DNA of 41,388 nucleotides, taken from positions 1-41,388 of the forward strand of contig NW_026712485.1 in NCBI RefSeq assembly GCF_022539665.2. The letters are read 5' to 3'. This document shows positions 32,401 through 41,388 of the stretch, one piece after another. The stretch's first letter is position 1; every line of letters begins with the position of its first letter. This stretch comes from Daphnia carinata (taxonomy: Eukaryota > Arthropoda > Branchiopoda > Diplostraca > Daphniidae). The notes under the pieces were generated by a model that searched no databases, was not told the DNA's origin, and saw only the letters and a program-made list of their open reading frames with translations. The position numbers were made by a program, and so were the translations under genes.

Positions 32401-35400
32401 TTGATGCTGTTTGAATGTAGATATTGAAACTCACTGTATCACACTATATTTACATTGAATACACGTATATTTGATGCTGTTTGAATGTAGATCATGAAAC
32501 TCATTCTATAACACTATATTCACATTGAATACACGTATATTTGATTTGATGCTGATTGAAAGTAGATTTTGAAACTGATTCTATAACAGTATATTCACAT
32601 TGAATACACGTATATTTGATGCTGTTTGAATGTACATCATGAAACTGATTGTATCACACTATATTCACATTGAATACACGTATATTTGATGCTGTTTGAA
32701 TATAATCATAAATTGATTTGTTCTATAACACTATATTCATTGAATACACGTATATTTGATGCTGTTTGAATGTAGATATTGAAACTCACTGTATCACTAT
32801 ATTCACATTGAATACACGTATATTTGATGCTGTTTGAATGTACATCAGGAAACTGATTGTATAACACTATATTCACATTGAATACACGTATATTTCATGC
32901 TGTTTGAATGTAGATATTGAAACTCACTGTATCACACTATATTCACATTGAATACACGTATATTTGATGCTGTTTGGATGTAGATATTGAAACTGATTCT
33001 ATCACACTATATTCACATTTAATACTCGTATATTTGATGCTGTTTGAATGTAGATATTTAAACTCACTGTATAACACTATATTCACATTGAATACAGGTA
33101 TATTTGATGCTGTTTGAATGTAGATATTGAAACTCACTGTATCACACTATATTCACATTGAATACACGTATATTTGATGCTGTTTGAATGTAGATATTGA
33201 AACTCACTGTATCACACTATATTCACATTGAATACACGTATATTTGATGCTGTTTGAATGTAGATCATGTAACTCATTCTATAACACTATATTCACAATG
33301 AATACACGTATATTTCATGCTGTTTGAATGTAGATCATGAAACTGATTCTATAACACTATATTCACATTGAATACACGTATATTTGATGCTGTTGGAATG
33401 CAGATATTAAACTCACTGTATAACACTATAGTCACATTGATACACGTATATTTGATGCTGTTTGAATGTAGATATTGAAACTCACTGTATCACTCTATAT
33501 TCACATTGAATACTTGTATATTTGATGCTGTTTGAATATAGATCATGAAACTGATTCTATAACACTATATTCACATTGAATACACGTATAGTTGATGCTG
33601 TTTGAATGTAGATATTAAAACTGATTCTATAACATAGTGTATTTGATGTGTATTCAGATTAAATACACGTATATTTGATGCTGTTTGAATGTAGATATTG
33701 AAACTCACTGTATCACACTATATTCATATTGAATACACGAATATTTGATGCTGTTTGAATGTAGATATTGAAACTCACTGTATCACTATATTCACATTGA
33801 ATACACGTATATTTGATGCTGTTTGAATGTAGATATTGAAACTCACTGCATCACACTATATTCACATTGAATACACGTATATTTGATGTTGTTTGAATGT
33901 AGATATTGAAACTCACTGCACACTATATTCACATTGAATACACGTATATTTGATGCTGTTTGAATGTAATCATAAAACTGATTCTATAACACTATATTCA
34001 CATTGAATACACGTATATTTGATGCTGTTTGAATGTAGATATGGAAACTCACTGTATCGCACTATATTCACATTGAATACACGTATATTTGATACTGTTT
34101 GAATGTACATCATGAAACTGATTCTATAACACCATATTCACATTGAATACACGTATATTTGATACTGTTTGAATGTAGATCATGAAACTGATTCTATAAC
34201 ACTATATTCACATTGAATACACGTATATTTGATACTGTTTGAATGTAGATCATGAAACTCGCTGTCTCACACTATATTCACATTGAATACAGGTATATTT
34301 TGATGCTGTTTGAATGTAGATATTGAAACTCACTGTAGCGCACTATATTCACATTGAATACACGTATGATTTGATACTGATGTTTGAATGTAGACATTGA
34401 AATGTTCTATAACACTATATTCACATTGAATACACGTATATTTGATGCTGTTTGAATGTAGATATTAAAACTGATTCTATAACACTATATTCATTGAATA
34501 CACGTATATTTGATGCTGTTTGAATGTAGATATTGAAGCTGCTGTCATATACTATATTCATTGAATACACGTATATTTGATGCTGTTTGAATGTAGATAT
34601 TGAAACTCACTGTATCACACTATATTCACATTGAATACACGTATATTTGATGCTGTTTGAATGTAGATATTGAAACTCACTGTATAACACTATATTCACA
34701 TTGAATACACGTATATTTGATACTGTTTGAATGTACATCAAGAAACTGATTCTATAACACTATATTCACATTCATACACGTATATTTGATACTGTTTTAA
34801 TGTAGATATTGAAACTCACTGTATAACACTATATTCATTGAATACACGTATATTTGATGCTGTTTGAATGTAGATATTGAAACTCACTGTATCACACTAT
34901 ATTCACATTGAATACACATATATTTGATGCTGTTTTTGAATGTAGATATTGAAACTCACTGTATAACACTATATTCACATTGAATACACGTATATTTATG
35001 CTGTTTGAATGTAGATCATGAAACTGATTCTATAACACTATATTCACATTGAATACACGTATATTTGATGCTGTTTTTGAATGTAGATATTGAAACTCAC
35101 TGTATCACACTATATTCACATTGAATACACGTATATTTGATGCTGTTTGAATGCAGATATTGAAACTCAATGTATCACACTATATTCACATTGAATACAC
35201 GTATATTTGATGCTGTTTGAATATACATAATAAAACTGATTCTATAACACTATATTCATATGGAATACACGTATATTTCGTACTGTTTGAATGTAGATAT
35301 TGAAACTGATTCTATAACACTATATTCACATTGAATACACGTATATTTGATGCTGTTTGAATGTAGATATTGAAACTCACTGTATAACACTATATTCACA

Positions 35401-38400
35401 TTGAATACACGTATATTTGATGCTGTTTGAATGTAGATATTGAAACTCACTGTATCACACTATATTCACATTGAATACACGTATATTTGATGCTGTTTGA
35501 ATGTAGATATTGAAACTATATTCACTTGAATACACACTATATTCACATTGAATACACGTATATTTGATGCTGTTTGAATGTAGATATTGAAACTGATTCT
35601 ATAACACTATATTCACATTGAATACACGTATATTTGATGCTGTTTGAATGTAGATATTGAAACTGACTTATATAACACTATATTCACATTGAATACACGT
35701 ATATTTGATGCTGTTTGAATGTAGATATTGAAACTCACTGTATAACACTATATTCACATTGAATACACGTATATTTGATGCTGTTTGAATGTAGATATTG
35801 AAACTCACTGTATCACACTATATTCACATTGAATACTTGTATATTTGATACTGTTTGAATATACATAATAAAACTGATTCTATAACACTATATTCACATT
35901 GAATACACGTATATTTTATGCTGTTTGAATGTAGATATTGAAACTGATTCTATAACACTATATTCACATTGAATACATGTATATTTGATGCTGTTTGAAT
36001 GTAGATATTAAAACTCACTGTATCATACTATATTCCCATTGAATACACGTATATTTGATGCTGTTTGAATGTAGATCATGATACTGATTCTATAACACTA
36101 TATTCACATTGAATACAGGTATATTTGATACTGTTTGAATGTACATTATGAAACTGATTCTATAACACTATATTCACATTGAATACACGTATATTTGATG
36201 CTGTTTGAATGTAGATATTTAAACTCACTGTATCATACTATATTCACATTGAATACACGTATATTTGGTACTGTTTGAATGTAGATATTGAAACTCATTG
36301 TATCATACATATTCACATTGAATACACGTATATTTGATGCTGTTTGAATGTAGATATTGAAACTCACTGTATCACCCTATATTCACATTGAATACACGTA
36401 TATTTGATACTGTTTGAATGTACATTAAGAAACTGATTCTATAACAGTATATTCACATTGAATACACGTATATTTCATGCTGTTTGAATGTAGATATTGA
36501 AACTCACTGTATCACACTATATTCACATTGAATACTTGTATATTTGATGCTGTTTGAATGTAGATATTGAAACTCACTGTATCACACTATATTCACATTG
36601 AATACACGTATATTTGATGCTGTTTGAATGTAGATATTTAAACTCACTGTATCACACTATATTCACATTGAATACACGTATATTTGATGCTGTTTGAATG
36701 TAGATATTGAAACTCACTATATCACACTATATTCACAATGAATACACGTATATTTGATGCTGTTTGAATGTAGATATTGAAACTCACTGTATAACACTAT
36801 ATTCACATTGAATACACGTATATTTGATGCTGTTTGAATGTAGATCATGATACTGATTCTATAACACTATATTCACATTGAATACACGTATATTTGATGC
36901 TGTTTGAATGTAGATATTGAAACTCACTGTCTTACACTATATTCACATTGAATACACTTATATTTGATGCTGTTTGAATGTAAATCATGAAACTGATTCT
37001 ATAACACTATATTCACATTGAATACACGTATATTTGATGCTGTTTGAATGTAGATATTGAAACTCACTGTATCACATTGTATTCACATTGAATACACGTA
37101 TATTTGATGCTGTTTGAATGTAGATCATTGAAACTGACTGTATCACACTATATTCACATTGAATACACGTATATTTGATGCTGTTTGAATGTAGATATTG
37201 AAACTGATTCTATAACACTATATTCACATTGAATACACGTATATTTGATGCTGTTTGAATGTAGATATTGAAACTCACTGTATCACACTATATTCACATT
37301 GAATACACGTATATTTGATGCTGTTTGAATGTAGATATTGAAACTCACTGTATCACACTATATTCACATTGAATACACGTATATTTGATGCTGTTTGAAT
37401 GTAGATATTTAAACTCACTGTATCACACTGCCTTCTTGAATACACGTATATTTGATGCTGTTTGAATGTAGATATTGAAACTCACTGTATCACACTATAT
37501 TCACATTGAATACACGTATATTTGATGCTGTTTGAATGTAGATATAAACTTGATTTATAACACTATATTCACATTGAATACACGTATATTTGATGCTGTT
37601 TGAATGTAGATATTGAAACTCACTGGATCATACTATATTCACATTGAATACACGTATATTTGATACTGTTTGAATGTAGATATTGAAACTGATTCTATAA
37701 CACTATATTCACATTGAATACACGTATATTTGATGCTGTTTGAATGTAGATATTGAAACTCACTGTATCACACTATATTCACATTGAATACACGTATATT
37801 TGATGCTGTTTGAATGTAGATATTGAAACTCACTGTATCACACTATATTCACATTGAATACACGTATATTTGATGCTGTTTGAATGTAGATCATGATTCT
37901 GATTCTATAACACTATATTCACATTGAATACACGTATATTTGATGCTGTTTAAATGTAGATATTGAAACTCACTGTGTCACACTATATTCACATTGAATA
38001 CACGTATATTTGATGCTGTTTGAATGTAGATATTTAAATTCACTGTATCACACTATATTCACATTGAATACACGTATATTTGATGCTGTTTGAATGTAGA
38101 TCATGATAATGATTCTATAACACTATATTCACATTGAATACACGTATGTTTGATGCTGTTTGAATGTAGATCATGAAACTGATTCTATAACACTATATTC
38201 ACATTGAATACACGTATATTTGATGCTGTTTGAATGTAGATATGGTAACTTATTGTATCACACTATATTCACATTCAATACACGTATATTTGATGCTGTT
38301 TGAATGTAGATATTGAAACTCACTGTATTACAATATATTCACATTGAATACACGTATATTTGATGCTGTTTGAATGTAGATATTGAAACTCACTGTATCA

Positions 38401-41388
38401 CACTATATTCACATTGAATACACGTATATTTGATGCTGTTTGAATGTACATTATGAAACTGATTCCTGTAACATTTATATTCACATTGAATACACGTATA
38501 TTTGATGCTGTTTGAATGTAGATATTGAAACTCACTGTATCACACTATATTCACATTGAATACACGTATATTTGATGCTGTTTGAATGTAGATCATGAAA
38601 CTGATTCTATAACACTATATTCACATTGAATACACGTATATTTGATGCTGTTTGAATGTAGATATTGAAACTCATTGTATCACACTATATTCACATTGAA
38701 TACACGTATATTTTATGCTGTTTGAATGTAGATATTGAAACTCATTGTATCACACTATATTCACATTGAATATACGTATATTTGATGCTGTTTGAATGTA
38801 GATATTGAAACTCACTGTATAACACTATATTCACATTGAATACACGTATATTTGGTGCTGTTTGAATGTAGATATTGAAACTCACTGTATAACACTATAT
38901 TCACATTCAATACACGTATATTTGATGCTGTTTGAATGTAGATATTGAAACTCACTGTATCACAATATATTTCACATTGAATACACGTATATTTGAGACT
39001 GTTTAATGTAGATCATGAAACTGATTCTATAACACTATATTCACATTGAATACACGTATATTTGATACTGTTTGAAATGTAGATATTGGTATCTACTGTA
39101 TCACACTCATATTCACATTGAATACACGTATATTTGATGCTGTTTTGAATGTAGATATTGAAACTCACTGTATATGATTATATTCACATTGAATACACGT
39201 ATATTTGATGCTGTTTGAATGTAGATATTGAAACTCACTGTATCACACTATATTCACATTGAATACACGTATATTTGATGCTGTTTGAATGTAGATATTG
39301 AAACTCACTGTATCACACTATATTCACATTGAATACACGTATATTTGATGCTGTTTGAATGTAGATATTGAAACTGATTCTATAACACTATATTCACATT
39401 CAATACACGTATATTTGATGCTGTTTGAATGTAGATATTGAAACTCACTGTATTACAATATATTCACATTGAATACACATTCATTCGATACTGTTTAAAT
39501 GTACATTATGAAACTGATTCTATAACACTATATTCACATTGAATACACTTATATTTGATGCTGTTTGAATGTAGATATTGAAACTCACTGTATCACACTA
39601 TATTCACATAGAATACACGTATATTTGATACTGCTTGAATGTAGATCATGAAACTGATTCTATAACACTATATTCACATTGAATACACGTATATTTGATG
39701 CTGTTTGAATGTAGATATTGAAACTCATTCTATAACACTATATTCACATTGAATACACGTATATTTGATTGAATGTAGACATTGAAACTCACTGTATCAC
39801 ACTATATTCACATTGAATACACGTATATTTGATACTGTTTGAATGTACATCATAAAACTGATTCTATAACACTATATTCAAATCGAATATATTCAAATCT
39901 AATACACGTATATTTGATGCTGTTTGAATGTAGATATTGAAACTCACTGTATCACACTATATTCACATTGATATACACGTATATATGATGCTGTTTGAAT
40001 GTAGATATTGAAACTCACTGTATCACATTATATTCACATTGAATACACGTATATTTGATGCTGTTTGAATGTAGATATTGAAACTGATTCTATAACACTA
40101 TATTCACATTGAATACACGTATATTTGATGCTGTTTGAATGTAGATATTGAAACTGATTGTATCACATTATATTCACATTGAATACACGTATATTTGATG
40201 CTGTTTGAATGTAGATATTTAAACTCACTGTATCACACTATATTCACATTGAATACACGTATATTTCATGCTGTTTGAATGTAGATCATGATTCTGATTC
40301 TATAACACTATATTCACATTGAATACACGTATATTTGATGCTGTTTGAATGTAGATATTGAAACTCTTCATATAACACTATATTCACATTGAATACACGT
40401 ATATTTGATGCTGTTTGAATGTAGATATGAAACTGATTGTATCACACTATATTCACATTGAATACACGTATATTTGATGCTGTTTGAATGTAGATATTGA
40501 AACTCACTGTATCATACTATATTCACATTGAATACACGTATATTTGATACTGTTTGAATGTAGATATTGAAACTGATTCTATAACACTATATTCACATTG
40601 AATACACGTATATTTGATGCTGTTTGAATGTAGATATTGAAACTCACTGTATCACACTATATTCACATTGAATACACGTATATTTGATGCTGTTTGAATG
40701 TAGATATTGAAACTGATTCTATAACACTATATTCACATTGAATACACGTATATTTGATGCTGTTTGAATGTAGATATTGAAACTCACTGTATCACACTAT
40801 ATTCACATTGAATACACGTATATTTGATACTGTTTGAATGTAGATCATGAAACTGATTCTATAACACTATATTCACATTGAATACGCGTATATTTGATGC
40901 TGTTTGAATGTAGATATTGAAACTCACTGTATCACACTATATTCACATTGAATACACGTATATTTGATGCTGTTTGAATGTAGATATTGAAACTCACTGT
41001 ATCACACTATATTCACATTGAATACACGTATATTTGATGCTGTTTGAATGTAGATATTGAAACTCACTGTATCACACTATATTCACATTGAATACACGTA
41101 TATTTGATGCTGTTTGAATGTAGATCATGAAACATATTCTATAACACTATATTCACATTGAATACACGTATATTTGACACTGTTTGAATGTAGATCATGA
41201 AACTGATTCTATAACAATATATTCACATTGAATACACGTATATTTGATGCTGTTTGAATGTAGATATTGAAACTCACTGTATCATACTATATTCACATTG
41301 AATACACGTATATTTGATACTGTTTGAATGTAGATCATGAAACTGATTCTATAACACTATATTCACATTGAATACTCGTATATTTGAT
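29474..41388 (+). repeat. Satellite array 2: same 70-bp family, about 170 copies, heterogeneous
   Basis: The unit and orientation are as in array 1, but there are many substitutions and small indels. Most units have TTGATGCTG. Two classes are intermixed: GAAACTGATTCTATAACAC, often with GATCATG or ACATCATG before it, and GAAACTCACTGTATCACAC, usually with GATATTG. Irregular units occur at about 32540, 33640, 35510 and 39770-39900. The array runs past the window end. Short open frames on the minus strand are by-products of the repeat and not genes. Confidence 0.97.

Noticed and set aside
33625-33670. Possible micro-inversion of part of a satellite unit (GTGTATTTGATGTGTATTCAG)
   Set aside because: It partly resembles the reverse complement of CTATATTCACATTGAATACAC, but the match is too short and imperfect to claim.
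29523-35450. Minus-strand open frames of about 64 codons within array 2 (29523-29726, 30981-31175, 32943-33137, 35256-35450)
   Set aside because: They are created by the 70-bp repeat shifting frame over three units, and the peptides are repetitive with no gene signals.
15651-41388. Regular repeats suggesting a CRISPR array
   Set aside because: The whole 70-bp unit is repeated, with no unique spacers and hundreds of copies, and the context is eukaryotic. It is a satellite.

Overview
The window looks like heterochromatic DNA from an AT-rich animal genome. A metazoan Ty3/gypsy element with an envelope gene, an arthropod-style TATA/initiator arrangement and Helitron-like elements suggest an arthropod, perhaps a crustacean, but the species cannot be read from the sequence. 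No host housekeeping gene, rRNA gene or CRISPR array is visible.

Region 1 (1-15637) is the 3' part of a lightly decayed LTR retroelement on the + strand. It holds the end of gag (CCHC knuckles), a textbook -1 frameshift signal (GGGAAAC plus a hairpin with pseudoknot potential), and pol (protease, RT, RNase H, integrase) with one frameshift and one stop codon. Two small paralogous genes follow, X1 (4300-4722) and X2 (5830-6309). Each encodes a charged protein ending in one tetratricopeptide-like hairpin with the shared tail ILDLD..(K/N)RHPPL, and each has its own TATA box and poly(A) signal. Next come a class I envelope-like gene (13134-14831) with one internal stop and the 3' LTR (about 14865-15637). 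The 5' LTR and most of gag lie outside the window. Two diverged antisense tRNA-like sequences sit between X1 and X2.

Region 2 (6984-12686) is a 5.7-kb Helitron-like non-coding element inserted between X2 and env. It contains promoter-like 124-bp modules, a 20-bp minisatellite, a roughly 1-kb duplication, about seven degenerate 0.4-kb units and a 26-G run. A near-identical copy lies inverted at 23777-29470. The two form 5.7-kb inverted arms around an 11-kb spacer.

Region 3 is a 70-bp satellite in two blocks of the same orientation. Array 1 (15651-23298, about 108 units) is extremely homogeneous and contains a 15-unit higher-order duplication. Array 2 (29474 to the window end, about 170 units) is more diverged and mixes two sequence classes. 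Between the arrays lie a 455-bp foldback element with 105-bp terminal inverted repeats and the second Helitron-like copy. Removing that copy rejoins the foldback edge to satellite sequence at an A|T site.

The most novel item is the pair of TPR-like accessory genes with separate promoters inside an env-bearing retroelement. The Helitron-like element's repeated exon-like 83-bp module comes next.
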